The translations under genes were made by a program, and so were the position numbers. Positions 7,467 through 14,312 of a stretch of 20,231 bases of DNA are shown here, in pieces. The notes beneath the pieces were generated by a model that made no database searches, had not been told where the DNA came from, and saw only the letters and a program-made list of their open reading frames with translations. Location: assembly GCA_964349515.1 (NCBI GenBank), contig CAYGHG010000043.1:1-20231 (forward strand), read 5' to 3'. Position 1 is the stretch's first letter. Each line of letters begins with the position of its first letter. Source of the DNA: CAYGHG01 sp964349515. Lineage in GTDB: Bacteria; Oederibacteriota; PGYV01; CAYGHG01.

Positions 7467-8613
7467 AAATAATTCTCCTTGTTGTTTCCCTTGCCTGCGA
7501 GTCAGCTCTCAGTATGTCTTCAAGCTCGGGGTTTTTTATAAGCGTATGAAGCTTCATCATTTTTTCCGTCAGTTTCGGTATCATATCAAAAGTAATGTCG
7601 TTTTTAAGAAAAGCCGCCACAGCCTCCTCGTTTGCCGCGTTCATACAGGCCGGCATTGTGCCCCCTGTTTTTCCGGCTTTAAGGGCGAGCGAAAAAGCCG
7701 GGAATTTTTTGAAATCAACAGGCCCGAATTCAAGCACCCCTTTTTTCGCCAGGTTGAGCGGTTCTATCACGCCCTGTTTTCTCTCCGGATAAGTAAGGGC
7801 AAACATTATCGGCAGCCTCATGTCGGGGCTTGACATCTGCGCCATGACCGAGCAGTCCGTGTATTCAACCATCGAATGCACTATGGACTGCGGGTGTATG
7901 ACCACTTCAATTTTTTCATAGGGCATCCCGAACAGGTAGTGCGCCTCTATCACCTCAAGCCCTTTGTTCATAAGGGTGGCGGAATCTATGGTGATTTTTT
8001 TGCCCATCTTCCACGTGGGGTGCTTAAGCGCGTGCGCCGCGGTAATTGTTTTCAGTTTTGCCGCAGGCATGTTTCTAAAAGGCCCGCCCGAGGCCGTAAT
8101 GATAAGTTTCCTGACCGATTTTTTTTCGTTTCCCATAAGCGCCTGAAACACTGCATTGTGTTCCGAATCAACGGGGAGAATCTGTGCCCCGTATTTTTTC
8201 GCCTCTGACATTACTATGCCGCCGGCTATTACCAGCGATTCTTTGTTTGCAAGAGCCACCCTCTTGCCGGAACGCACCGCGTAGAGCAGCGGTATTATCC
8301 CCGCGGCGCCGACGACTGACAAAAGCACCGTGTCCGCTTCTTTAAGTGAGGCCAGCTCGCACAGCCCTTCAATACCGGTGAGTACCTTTGCCTTGCACCC
8401 TTTGAGGAGGCGGGCTTTTTTTTCATCAGCTATGCAAAGATATTTAGGCCTGTATTTTTCAGCCTGAGCCCTGAGAGCCTGCGCGTCAGAACCGGCGCTT
8501 AAGGCGAGAACCCTGTATCCGTTTTTTAAAGGCCCGTCAAACAGGTCAAGGGCTGATTTTCCTATTGAGCCTGTGGAGCCGAGTATTACTATGTTTTTTG
8601 TTTTCATAATCAC
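7459..8613 (-). CDS. dxr: 1-deoxy-D-xylulose 5-phosphate reductoisomerase
   Basis: Converts DXP to methylerythritol 4-phosphate with NADPH, the first committed step of the MEP pathway. The NADPH-binding motif GSTGSIG is at 12-18 and NKES at 123-126. The metal ligands D149 and E151 (PVDSEHNAVFQAL) and E220 (MNKGLEVIEAHYLF) are all present. So are SGGPF and the flexible-loop region HPTWKMGKKITIDSATLMNK. HPQSIVHSMVEYTD closes the catalytic domain and is followed by the C-terminal helical domain. Length 384 is normal. The assigned GTG overlaps the cdsA stop in a GTGA arrangement. An ATG two codons in (MKTKN) is an equally good start, and neither has a clear Shine-Dalgarno, so coupling to cdsA translation is likely. 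Confidence 0.97.
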   Translation of the reverse strand: MIMKTKNIVILGSTGSIGKSALDLFDGPLKNGYRVLALSAGSDAQALRAQAEKYRPKYLCIADEKKARLLKGCKAKVLTGIEGLCELASLKEADTVLLSVVGAAGIIPLLYAVRSGKRVALANKESLVIAGGIVMSEAKKYGAQILPVDSEHNAVFQALMGNEKKSVRKLIITASGGPFRNMPAAKLKTITAAHALKHPTWKMGKKITIDSATLMNKGLEVIEAHYLFGMPYEKIEVVIHPQSIVHSMVEYTDCSVMAQMSSPDMRLPIMFALTYPERKQGVIEPLNLAKKGVLEFGPVDFKKFPAFSLALKAGKTGGTMPACMNAANEEAVAAFLKNDITFDMIPKLTEKMMKLHTLIKNPELEDILRADSQARETTRRIIYG

Positions 8614-9437
8614 CCGAACAAAGGCACGAAATAAACAGCGTAGAGGTAAAGTGCCGGCGCGTTGAACATGGAAGAGTCTATTTTGTCAAGAGCTCCTCCG
8701 TGTTCCGGAAGCAGGTTTGAAGAATTTTTTGCCCCTGTAAAGCGTTTAAAAACAGAGGCCGCTATGTCGCCTGCCTGGCCGACAACAGACATCAGAAAGG
8801 AGAGTGCGATAAGGTGAATCAGCGTATTAGGCCCGAGAATGTCCTTGGGAAGCAGCGTGAAATATATGATGACCGTGGCTATAACCGCCACCACAACGCC
8901 TCCTGCAGCGCCTTCCACTGTCTTTGCGGGCGAAATCTCCGGTATCAGTTTTCTTTTTCCTATGGCAGAACCTACAAAATAGGCGCCGGCATCGCATATG
9001 ATGGTCATAAACAACAGCATAAAAATAAAATATGAGCCGTGTTCAAGCAGCCTAAGCTTTATGCCGAACACACCCAGAAAAGTTATGTACATGGCCGGAG
9101 CCGCGGTGTAGAAAAACCTGTTTATTGCATTGACATCTTTTTCGGATATTACGGCTGTAAGGCAGGCAAGTATAAAAAATGCCGAAGCTGCCGTTATGAA
9201 AATCTCATTAAAGCCCAGAGAGGCCGCAGCTAACACGGCCACGATGAAAATATTCCCCAATACCCTGTAGGCTTTCATCTTTTTAACGGCGAGCATTGAG
9301 TAAATCTCGTTTAATGACATCACAAGAGCGGCAAAAGCTATCGCTATATAAAACCACGGGCTCTCGGCGAATATTAAGAAAACCACAACAGGCACGACAA
9401 ACGCCGCCACGATAATCCTCTTTACCATCTTATTCAA
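8610..9437 (-). CDS. cdsA: phosphatidate cytidylyltransferase (CDP-diglyceride synthase)
   Basis: Integral inner-membrane enzyme making CDP-diacylglycerol from phosphatidic acid and CTP, the precursor of all bacterial phospholipids. The 275 residues form about eight hydrophobic segments. The CDP-diglyceride signature is at the C terminus (SVFKRFTGAKNSSNLLPEHGGALDKIDS). It departs from the consensus: the usual K-D is K-N, and D-R before I-D is D-K. The internal CDAGAYFVGSAIGKRKLIPEISPAKTVEG segment is typical. The start is TTG directly after the uppS TAG, with GGAGG seven nt upstream. The next ATG is three codons in and 16 nt from that site, so TTG is preferred. It sits in the expected place between uppS and dxr. 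Confidence 0.94.
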   Translation of the reverse strand: MNKMVKRIIVAAFVVPVVVFLIFAESPWFYIAIAFAALVMSLNEIYSMLAVKKMKAYRVLGNIFIVAVLAAASLGFNEIFITAASAFFILACLTAVISEKDVNAINRFFYTAAPAMYITFLGVFGIKLRLLEHGSYFIFMLLFMTIICDAGAYFVGSAIGKRKLIPEISPAKTVEGAAGGVVVAVIATVIIYFTLLPKDILGPNTLIHLIALSFLMSVVGQAGDIAASVFKRFTGAKNSSNLLPEHGGALDKIDSSMFNAPALYLYAVYFVPLFG

Positions 9438-10148
9438 CTAAACACCTCCGTAACGGCGCTCGCGCCCGTTGTATTCTTTTACCGCTTCAATCAGCGCTTT
9501 TTCCCTGAAGTCTGGCCACAACACGGTCGTAACGTAAAGCTCGCTGTAGGCTATCTGCCACAGCAGGTAATTGCTTATCCTCATCTCCCCGCTGGTCCTG
9601 ATAAGAAGGTCGGGGTCGGGTATTCCCGCGGTGTCAAGGCACCCGCTTATTTTTTCCTGCGTTATTTTTCCGGGGGCAAGTTTTCCTTTTTTGACTTCAG
9701 CCGCTATTTTTCTGACCGCCCGGGTTATCTCATCCCTGCTCCCGTAGTTTAGGGCGACTGTCATGGTGAGCCCGGTGTTTGAACCGGTGGTTTTTTTCAT
9801 CCGCGCTATTCTCAGCCTTGCTTCCTTTGGCAGTTTTGAAATATCGCCTATGGTATTAAAACGCACGTTATTTTTCATAAGGGTGGGTGTCTCTTTGTCA
9901 AGGTATTCACAGAGGAGTTTCATGAGAAAGCTGACTTCTTTTTTCGGGCGTTTCCAGTTTTCAGTGGAAAAAGCGTAAAGGGTGAGAAATCTCACCCCGA
10001 GTTTGGCGCAGGATTCTGTTATTTCCCTCACGGAATTCGCGCCTTCCCTGTGGCCGAATATCCTCGGCAGCTTTTTACCGCGGGCCCACCTGCCGTTGCC
10101 GTCCATTATCACGGCTATGTGGGCGGGAATCTTGAGTGCCTTCTTCAT
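9438..10148 (-). CDS. uppS: undecaprenyl diphosphate synthase (cis-prenyltransferase)
   Basis: Condenses isopentenyl diphosphate with farnesyl diphosphate to make undecaprenyl diphosphate, the lipid carrier for peptidoglycan and surface polysaccharides. It is a soluble, membrane-associated enzyme. It has the catalytic-aspartate motif IMDGNGRWA (D16), the FGHREGA segment, LYAFSTENWKRP, and the C-terminal RTSGEMRISNYLLWQIAYSEL motif (R184 to E203). Length 236 is normal. The ATG start has GGAG five nt upstream. It lies 38 nt after frr and directly abuts cdsA. With ispG and dxr in the same operon, this links isoprenoid supply to wall synthesis. The name isoprenyl transferase would also fit, as product chain length cannot be read from the sequence. 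Confidence 0.96.
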   Translation of the reverse strand: MKKALKIPAHIAVIMDGNGRWARGKKLPRIFGHREGANSVREITESCAKLGVRFLTLYAFSTENWKRPKKEVSFLMKLLCEYLDKETPTLMKNNVRFNTIGDISKLPKEARLRIARMKKTTGSNTGLTMTVALNYGSRDEITRAVRKIAAEVKKGKLAPGKITQEKISGCLDTAGIPDPDLLIRTSGEMRISNYLLWQIAYSELYVTTVLWPDFREKALIEAVKEYNGRERRYGGV

Positions 10149-10186
10149 TTAATCTCCGCCCTTAAAATCCCCGGCTTTCGGGATTT

Positions 10187-10741
10187 TCAGATAGTCATCA
10201 GGTCCTTTTCTTTTTCTTTCACTATGTGGTCTATTTCGGCTATGTTCTTATCGGTAAACTTCTGTACCTTTCCTTCTCCTATTTTAAGGTCATCTTCGGA
10301 TATTTCCTTGTTCTTCTGCTTTTCCTTGAATTTTTCGTTTATGTCGCGGCGAATATTTCTTATGTCAACCTTTGATTCTTCCCCGATTTTTTTGACCTTT
10401 TTTACCATGTCTTTCCTTGTCTCTTCTGTCAATTCCGGGAACTTTATCTTAAGCGAATCGCCTGTATTGACTATTCCCAGCCCGAGGTTTGCCGCCTGTA
10501 TGGCTTTTTCAATTTCAAGAATGCACGACCTGTCCCAGGGCTTTATGTCTATGGTCTTTGCCTCAATTACCGCGACGCTCGCCACCTGGTTTATCGGGCT
10601 CATGTTTCCGTAGTAGGAAACTTTTACGCCGTCAAGCACCGAGACATTTGCCCTTCCGGTCCTGATTAACGACAGTTCCTTCTGAAAATGGTCTATGGTT
10701 TTCTTCATCCTGCTTTCCGCTTCTACAAAAAGCTTTTCCAT
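10187..10741 (-). CDS. frr: ribosome recycling factor
   Basis: Cytoplasmic protein that with EF-G splits the post-termination ribosome. The 184 residues match the family length. The N-terminal helix SRMKKTIDHFQKELSLIRTGRANVS leads to the beta domain (VKVSYYGNMSPINQVASVAV, IDIKPWD, LGLGIVNTGDSLKIKFP). The family motif LTEETRKDMVKKVKK comes next, then the long C-terminal helices rich in Lys and Glu. The ATG has GGAGGG six nt upstream. It follows pyrH by 16 nt, as in most bacteria. Confidence 0.97.
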   Translation of the reverse strand: MEKLFVEAESRMKKTIDHFQKELSLIRTGRANVSVLDGVKVSYYGNMSPINQVASVAVIEAKTIDIKPWDRSCILEIEKAIQAANLGLGIVNTGDSLKIKFPELTEETRKDMVKKVKKIGEESKVDIRNIRRDINEKFKEKQKNKEISEDDLKIGEGKVQKFTDKNIAEIDHIVKEKEKDLMTI

Positions 10742-10757
10742 ATGAAACCCTCCGTTT

Positions 10758-11480
10758 TTAGGAAACCAGTGTCCCGATTTTATTCCCTGTAATCGCCTTC
10801 CTGATATTTCCCTTTTTCATCATGCTGAAAATCTTTATAGGTATCCTGTTCTCCATGCACAGCGATATCGCAGTGGAGTCCATCACCTTGAGGTTTTTGT
10901 TAAGCACTTCTATGTAACTTATTTTATCATATCTCACGGCATTTTTGTCCTTCATAGGGTCGCCGCTGTACACGCCGTCAACCTTTGTCGCTTTCATGAC
11001 CACTTCGGCGCCTATTTCGGTCGCTCGCAGCACCGCCGCGGTGTCTGTTGTAAAGTAGGGGTTTCCCGTGCCGCCCGCAAAAATAACCACGCGCCCTTTT
11101 TCAAGGTGGCGTATGGCCCTGCGCCTGATATAGGGCTCAGCGAGCTCCTGCATCTCAAAAGCGGAGAGCACGCGCGTCTGTACGCCCATCTGCTCGAGTA
11201 TGTCCTGCACTGCCAGCGCGTTTATCACCGTCGCGAGCATCCCCATATAGTCGCCCACCACGCGGTCAATCTTGAAATCCTTGCCGCGGCCGCCGCGGAA
11301 TATGTTTCCGCCGCCTATTACCACGCCTATCTCCACGCCGGCCTTTGCCGCTTCCTTGATTTCCGCGGCTATTGAAGTGACCGTATCATAATCAATGCCG
11401 GAAGCTTTCGCGCCTGCGAGCGCTTCGCCCGAAACTTTAAGCATTACCCTCTTATATGCGCCTGATTTCTTTCTGCCCAT
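10758..11480 (-). CDS. pyrH: uridylate kinase (UMP kinase)
   Basis: Hexameric amino-acid-kinase-fold enzyme phosphorylating UMP to UDP for pyrimidine nucleotide synthesis, in the cytoplasm. It shows the N-terminal KRVMLKVSGEAL motif, GVVIGGGNIFRGG, MGMLATVINALAVQD, the FAGGTGNPYFTTDTAA phosphate-binding segment, KATKVDGVYSGDP, and MDSTAISLCMENRIPIKIFS near the C terminus. The end (GNIRKAITGNKIGTLVS) is typical. Length 240 is normal. The start ATG is preceded by CGGAGGC. It stands between tsf and frr with gaps of 21 and 16 nt, the usual order. Confidence 0.97.
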   Translation of the reverse strand: MGRKKSGAYKRVMLKVSGEALAGAKASGIDYDTVTSIAAEIKEAAKAGVEIGVVIGGGNIFRGGRGKDFKIDRVVGDYMGMLATVINALAVQDILEQMGVQTRVLSAFEMQELAEPYIRRRAIRHLEKGRVVIFAGGTGNPYFTTDTAAVLRATEIGAEVVMKATKVDGVYSGDPMKDKNAVRYDKISYIEVLNKNLKVMDSTAISLCMENRIPIKIFSMMKKGNIRKAITGNKIGTLVS

Positions 11481-11501
11481 CCAAAGCCTCCGGTTGTACT
11501 T

Positions 11502-12101
11502 TTAGTTTTCCCCGAGTACGAACCTTACAAACCTTTTTAAGGTTATGTTCTCCCCGAGTTTTCCTATCTTTTCCTTTATAACCATCTCAATGGTCATCTT
11601 GTCATCTTTTACAAACTGCTGTTCCAGAAGGCAGTTTTCCTTGAAGAATTTGTCAAGCTTGCCTTCCACAATTTTTTCCACCACATTCGCGGGTTTGCCC
11701 GAGTCCGCCATCTGGGCGCGGTATATTTCTTTTTCCTTTTCGACAACTTCCGCAGGCACTTCGTCGCGTTTTAACCATCTCGGCGCCATAGCCGCGGCCT
11801 GCATTGCGACATCTTTGCAAAGGGTTTCAAAATCATCGGTTCTCGCGACAAAATCCGTTTCGCAGTTTATTTCAACCATTACCCCCACTTTGCCGTTTCC
11901 GTGTATGTAGGAGTAAACCAGCCCTTCCTTTGTGGCGCGGGCGCTTCTCTTGTCCGCGGAGGCTATGCCTTTTTCCCTTAAATACTCCATTGCTTTTTCA
12001 ATATCGCCGGCCGTTTCAATAAGCGCCGTCCTGCAGTCGCCCATTCCGGCGCCTGATTTTTCCCTGAGTTCCTTTACAAGTTCTTTTGTGACTTCAGCCA
12101 T
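11502..12101 (-). CDS. tsf: elongation factor Ts, short form
   Basis: Guanine nucleotide exchange factor that reactivates EF-Tu in the cytoplasm. The N-terminal UBA-like domain is clear (VKELREKSGAGMGDCRTALIETAGDIEKAMEYLREKG), followed by the exchange motif NCETDFVARTDDF (TDFV at 82-85). At 199 residues it is the short form, with one core subdomain instead of the two in the roughly 280-residue enterobacterial protein. Short forms are normal in several phyla (Thermus, for example), and such proteins may work as dimers. The start ATG has AAGGAG ten nt upstream. It follows rpsB by 32 nt. Confidence 0.97.
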   Translation of the reverse strand: MAEVTKELVKELREKSGAGMGDCRTALIETAGDIEKAMEYLREKGIASADKRSARATKEGLVYSYIHGNGKVGVMVEINCETDFVARTDDFETLCKDVAMQAAAMAPRWLKRDEVPAEVVEKEKEIYRAQMADSGKPANVVEKIVEGKLDKFFKENCLLEQQFVKDDKMTIEMVIKEKIGKLGENITLKRFVRFVLGEN

Positions 12102-12133
12102 TTTAATATTTCTCCTTTATTAAATATGTTTTG

Positions 12134-12994
12134 TTATTTTTTTTCTTCAGCCGCCGGCTCTTCCGCGGGAAGCTCTTCCTTAAATACATCCGAGTAGTCG
12201 TTTGAATCCTTGACCACAGCCTGCGCCTTTTCTCTTTCTTCCGTGGTTTCAGCCTGTGCTACCTGCGCTTCTTCCTCTTTTTTCCTGAGCTCTATTTCTT
12301 TTTCTTTTTCAATAGCCACTTTTTCTTCTATTATCGTGTCGGCCATTATTTTGCACATCAGGCGCACGGCGCGTATGGCGTCGTCGTTTGCGGGGATTAT
12401 TTTGTCTATGCCGTCAGGGTCGCAGTTGGTGTCAACTATGGCGACAACCGGCACGCCCAGCCTGTTTGCTTCCTTAACCGCGTTTTCCTCGCGCTTTACG
12501 TCTATTACAAAAAGCGCGCCCGGCAGTTTTTCCATGTCTTTCAGCCCGTCAAGATGCTCTTTCAGTTTCTTGAGCTCCTTTTGCATGTTCATTCTTTCTT
12601 TTACGGGGTATTTCTCTATTGTGCCGCTTGCGACCATCTCCTCAAGTTCTTTTAAGCGGTCCACCCTCAGCCTGATGGTGACAAAATTGGTCATTGTGCC
12701 GCCGAGCCAGCGCGAGCTGACATAGGGCATTCCGCAGCGTATGGCCTCTTCTTTTACAGCTTCTTTTGCCTGCTTTTTAGTGCCGACAAATAGAACCGCC
12801 TGGTTGCTTCTGATGATTTCCTTAAGATAGACCACGGCTTCCTTGGTGTACTTTAGGGTTTTCTGAAGGTCAATGATGTAAATTCCGTTTCTTGCGGCAA
12901 AGATGTAAGGCTTCATTTTGGGGTTCCACCGCTTGGTCTGGTGGCCGAAATGTACTCCTGATTCGAGAAGTGCTTTCATGGAAATCTGAGGCAT
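12134..12994 (-). CDS. rpsB: 30S ribosomal protein S2
   Basis: Small-subunit ribosomal protein, essential for binding of S1 and for late 30S assembly. The N terminus MPQISMKALLESGVHFGHQTKRWNPKMKPYIF is diagnostic, as are VLFVGTKKQAKEAV, YVSSRWLGGTMTNFVTI, LPGALFVIDVKREENAVKEANRLGVPVVAIVDTNCDPD and IIPANDDAIRAV. After the conserved core (about residue 225) comes a roughly 60-residue charged tail rich in Glu, Lys and Ala (ending EEPAAEEKK) that is probably disordered. The start ATG has AAGGAGG ten nt upstream. It is the first gene of the rpsB-to-proS operon and has its own promoter and structured leader. Confidence 0.98.
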   Translation of the reverse strand: MPQISMKALLESGVHFGHQTKRWNPKMKPYIFAARNGIYIIDLQKTLKYTKEAVVYLKEIIRSNQAVLFVGTKKQAKEAVKEEAIRCGMPYVSSRWLGGTMTNFVTIRLRVDRLKELEEMVASGTIEKYPVKERMNMQKELKKLKEHLDGLKDMEKLPGALFVIDVKREENAVKEANRLGVPVVAIVDTNCDPDGIDKIIPANDDAIRAVRLMCKIMADTIIEEKVAIEKEKEIELRKKEEEAQVAQAETTEEREKAQAVVKDSNDYSDVFKEELPAEEPAAEEKK

Positions 12995-13043
12995 GATGGT
13001 ATTTCCTCCTTTTGGTTTTTAGCCTCTGCTCCCTTTCTTTCTG

Positions 13044-13074
13044 CCGCGCCCTCAATTTTTTAAGGGACCCGCGG
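13044..13074 (-). promoter_or_regulatory. stem-loop in the rpsB leader
   Basis: On the transcribed strand CCGCG (plus 13070-13074) pairs with CGCGG (13044-13048). A second stem CCCT/AGGG (13063-13066 with 13049-13052) is separated from it by a 3-nt bulge, and closes a loop of about 10 nt. It lies about 50 nt before the rpsB start and has no U-run, so it is not a terminator. In several bacteria rpsB leaders carry S2-responsive structures. Whether this is one is inference. Confidence 0.5.
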
Positions 13075-13099
13075 GGTATATCCGGGAAGCATGTGTTTT

Positions 13100-13114
13100 C
13101 CCCGTAAAACGGGG
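13100..13114. promoter_or_regulatory. GC hairpin in the rpsB leader
   Basis: CCCCGTAAAACGGGG on the plus strand, a 5-6 bp GC stem with a 3-5 nt loop. In the minus-strand rpsB transcript it is flanked by A-runs and would be the first leader hairpin. Read in the plus direction it is followed by TTTTT and looks like a small rho-independent terminator, but no plus-strand gene leads into it. Confidence 0.45.
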
Positions 13115-13130
13115 TTTTTAAATCTCTACA

Positions 13131-13160
13131 ATAATAACAAAACAAGCCCTGTTTTTGCAA
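13131..13160 (-). promoter_or_regulatory. promoter of the rpsB operon
   Basis: On the minus strand TTGCAA (plus 13155-13160) and TATTAT (plus 13131-13136) are separated by 18 nt. The predicted start near 13124 would give a leader of about 130 nt holding two hairpins. This is a pattern match only. Confidence 0.5.
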
Positions 13161-13502
13161 CCATTATTTTAGCCATAACCCCCTTTCCAAAAGGGGGGAC
13201 AGGGGGGATTTGCCTTTAGTCATAACCCCCTTTCCCAAAAGGGGGACAGGGGGGATTTGCCTTTAAGTCTTAATTAATCAAACCACAATTTGTAAGACAA
13301 CCGGTCAACCTGCAAATTGTTAATTCTCACTGTCTTTACTCGGCCGGCAGTAGTTTTTTTAACCCCCTTTTCCACTCTTTGCAGTGCCCCCCTAAGTGAG
13401 GCGAGGGCTATTTTCCGTTACGTTTCCTGCAGCCCTAAGCTTCCCGCTAATAGTTCAAACCCCAACGTTCAAGGTTTAACCACACTCATCTCGTCAAAAA
13501 AT
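13161..13502. other. non-coding region between the EamA gene and the rpsB promoter
   Basis: No coding potential is supported here. The stretch holds two tandem copies of a palindromic 47-bp element (13174-13266). A perfect 8-bp inverted repeat ACAATTTG/CAAATTGT (13285-13292 with 13313-13320) has a 20-nt loop. The rest, 13331-13500, contains C-run and G-run fragments (AACCCCCTTTTCC, GCCCCCCTAAG) that may be decayed pieces of similar elements. No clear terminator for the EamA gene was found. Confidence 0.6.
13174..13267. repeat. 47-bp palindromic element, two tandem copies
   Basis: Copy 1 starts at 13174 and copy 2 at 13221, a period of 47 bp with only minor differences between copies. Each reads CATAACCCCCTTT, then CC(C)AAAA, GGGGG(G)ACAGGGGGGATT and TGCCTTTA. 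Within each copy CCCCCTTT and AAAAGGGGG form a hairpin. The motif resembles G-run/C-run palindromic repeats found dispersed in many genomes of diverse bacteria. No transposase is linked to it. Confidence 0.85.
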
Positions 13503-13931
13503 TTATTTTATAGCAATAACAAGCGCGCCTGCGGTAATCAGCACTCCGCCTATTATTGTCTTCAGATCCGCTTTTTCACCCAAAAACATAAAAGCCAGCA
13601 GCATGGCAAACACCACGCCGAGTTTGTCAACAGGCGCGACTTTTGATGCAGGCCCGAGCTGCAGGGCTCTGTAGTAGCAAAGCCATGAGGCGCCGGTTGC
13701 GAGCGCGGAGAGTACAAGAAACGTAAGTGTTTTAGCCGGAATCTCAAGCGGGTTTTTCCATTCTTTTGTGGCAAAAACTATTGCTCCCGCGAAAAGCACC
13801 ACGACAAAAGTCCTTAAAAGCGTGGCGAGGTTTGAGTTAATTCCTGTCACTCCTATTTTCCCGAATATCGCAGTTAAGCCGGCAAAAAAAGCCGCGCCGA
13901 GCGCGTAGTAAACCCATTTTTCTACGGTCAT
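13503..13931 (-). CDS. half-size EamA-family (DMT) membrane transporter
   Basis: A 142-residue inner-membrane protein with about five hydrophobic segments: around 6-24, 36-54, 68-86, 98-116 and 123-141. The features GLTAIFGKIGVTGINSNLATLLRTFVV and YYRALQLGPASKVAPVDKLGVVFAMLLAFMFLGEK are characteristic of one EamA domain of the drug/metabolite transporter superfamily. Full-length relatives have two such domains (about 300 residues). Single-domain forms are expected to dimerise like small multidrug resistance proteins. The substrate cannot be deduced. The ATG has AAGGAGA upstream. It lies 12 nt after the PpnP-like gene, so the two are probably cotranscribed. Confidence 0.88.
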   Translation of the reverse strand: MTVEKWVYYALGAAFFAGLTAIFGKIGVTGINSNLATLLRTFVVVLFAGAIVFATKEWKNPLEIPAKTLTFLVLSALATGASWLCYYRALQLGPASKVAPVDKLGVVFAMLLAFMFLGEKADLKTIIGGVLITAGALVIAIK

Positions 13932-13943
13932 TTGTCCGTCTCC

Positions 13944-14219
13944 TTATTTATAGTAGCAGATATACGAAGCGTCTTTGTCAGTTGCGCATTCAAACGCAAC
14001 CCCTGCCGCAACGGTAAAGCTCTGCCCTTTTTTTGCATTAAGCCATTCGCCGCCGGGCAGCCTGTATTTCAGCTCCCCTTCTGTGACAGACATTATTTCT
14101 TCCGACGAAGTTGAAAAAGAATATGTGCCGGGCTCTATAACCCCGGCCGTCGCCCTGCCTTGCGGCGTATTAAAACTCAGGCTCTGGACTTTTCCTTCAA
14201 AATAGCTTGAATGTTTCAC
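13944..14219 (-). CDS. ppnP: pyrimidine/purine nucleoside phosphorylase, cupin type (PpnP-like)
   Basis: Small cupin enzyme that phosphorolyses nucleosides to free base and ribose 1-phosphate in the cytoplasm. The 91 residues from the GTG start align well with E. coli PpnP (YaiE, 94 residues): YFEGKVQSLSF, GRATAGVIEPGTYSFST, EEIMSVTEGELKYRLPG, GQSFTVAAGVAFE and the C-terminal YICYYK. The GTG at 14219 is chosen over an in-frame ATG 15 codons upstream. GGGAGG lies 6 nt before the GTG, homology begins there, and the longer start would reach into the hairpin region. The gene follows the PorV-TPR gene after a heptad-repeat hairpin and precedes the EamA gene by 12 nt. A salvage role with a linked transporter is possible but unproven. 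Confidence 0.88.
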   Translation of the reverse strand: MKHSSYFEGKVQSLSFNTPQGRATAGVIEPGTYSFSTSSEEIMSVTEGELKYRLPGGEWLNAKKGQSFTVAAGVAFECATDKDASYICYYK

Positions 14220-14234
14220 GAAAAACCTCCCGCT

Positions 14235-14304
14235 AAAGTTTAAAAGACATAAGACAAAAGACAAAAGTTAATGTTTTATCCGCTTGTGTCTTCTGCCTTA
14301 TGCC
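14235..14304 (-). terminator. heptad-repeat inverted repeat after the PorV-TPR gene
   Basis: On the transcribed strand GGCATAAGGCAGAAGACA (plus 14287-14304) can pair with TGTCTTTTGTCTTATGTC (plus 14246-14263). That gives 18 bp with three G-U pairs and a 23-nt loop, followed by TTTT. The three arm differences are all compatible with G-U pairing on this strand but not on the other. The hairpin begins 8 nt after the stop codon, so a terminator role is likely. The left arm extends to 14235 and shares the repeat found upstream of proS. Confidence 0.6.
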
Positions 14305-14312
14305 TTATTTTA

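Noticed and set aside
13100..13114. Rho-independent terminator in the plus direction
   Set aside because: The hairpin and T-run fit, but no plus-strand gene is present upstream. It is kept only as a leader hairpin of rpsB.
12870..13160. 96-residue minus-strand ORF overlapping the rpsB start
   Set aside because: It runs out of frame into rpsB, covers the promoter and leader, and is basic low-complexity text without a ribosome site or family pattern.
14220..14264. Longer N terminus for the PpnP-like protein from an ATG at 14264
   Set aside because: The extra 15 residues have no family match and derive from the heptad repeat arm. The GTG at 14219 has a good Shine-Dalgarno and fits the family start.
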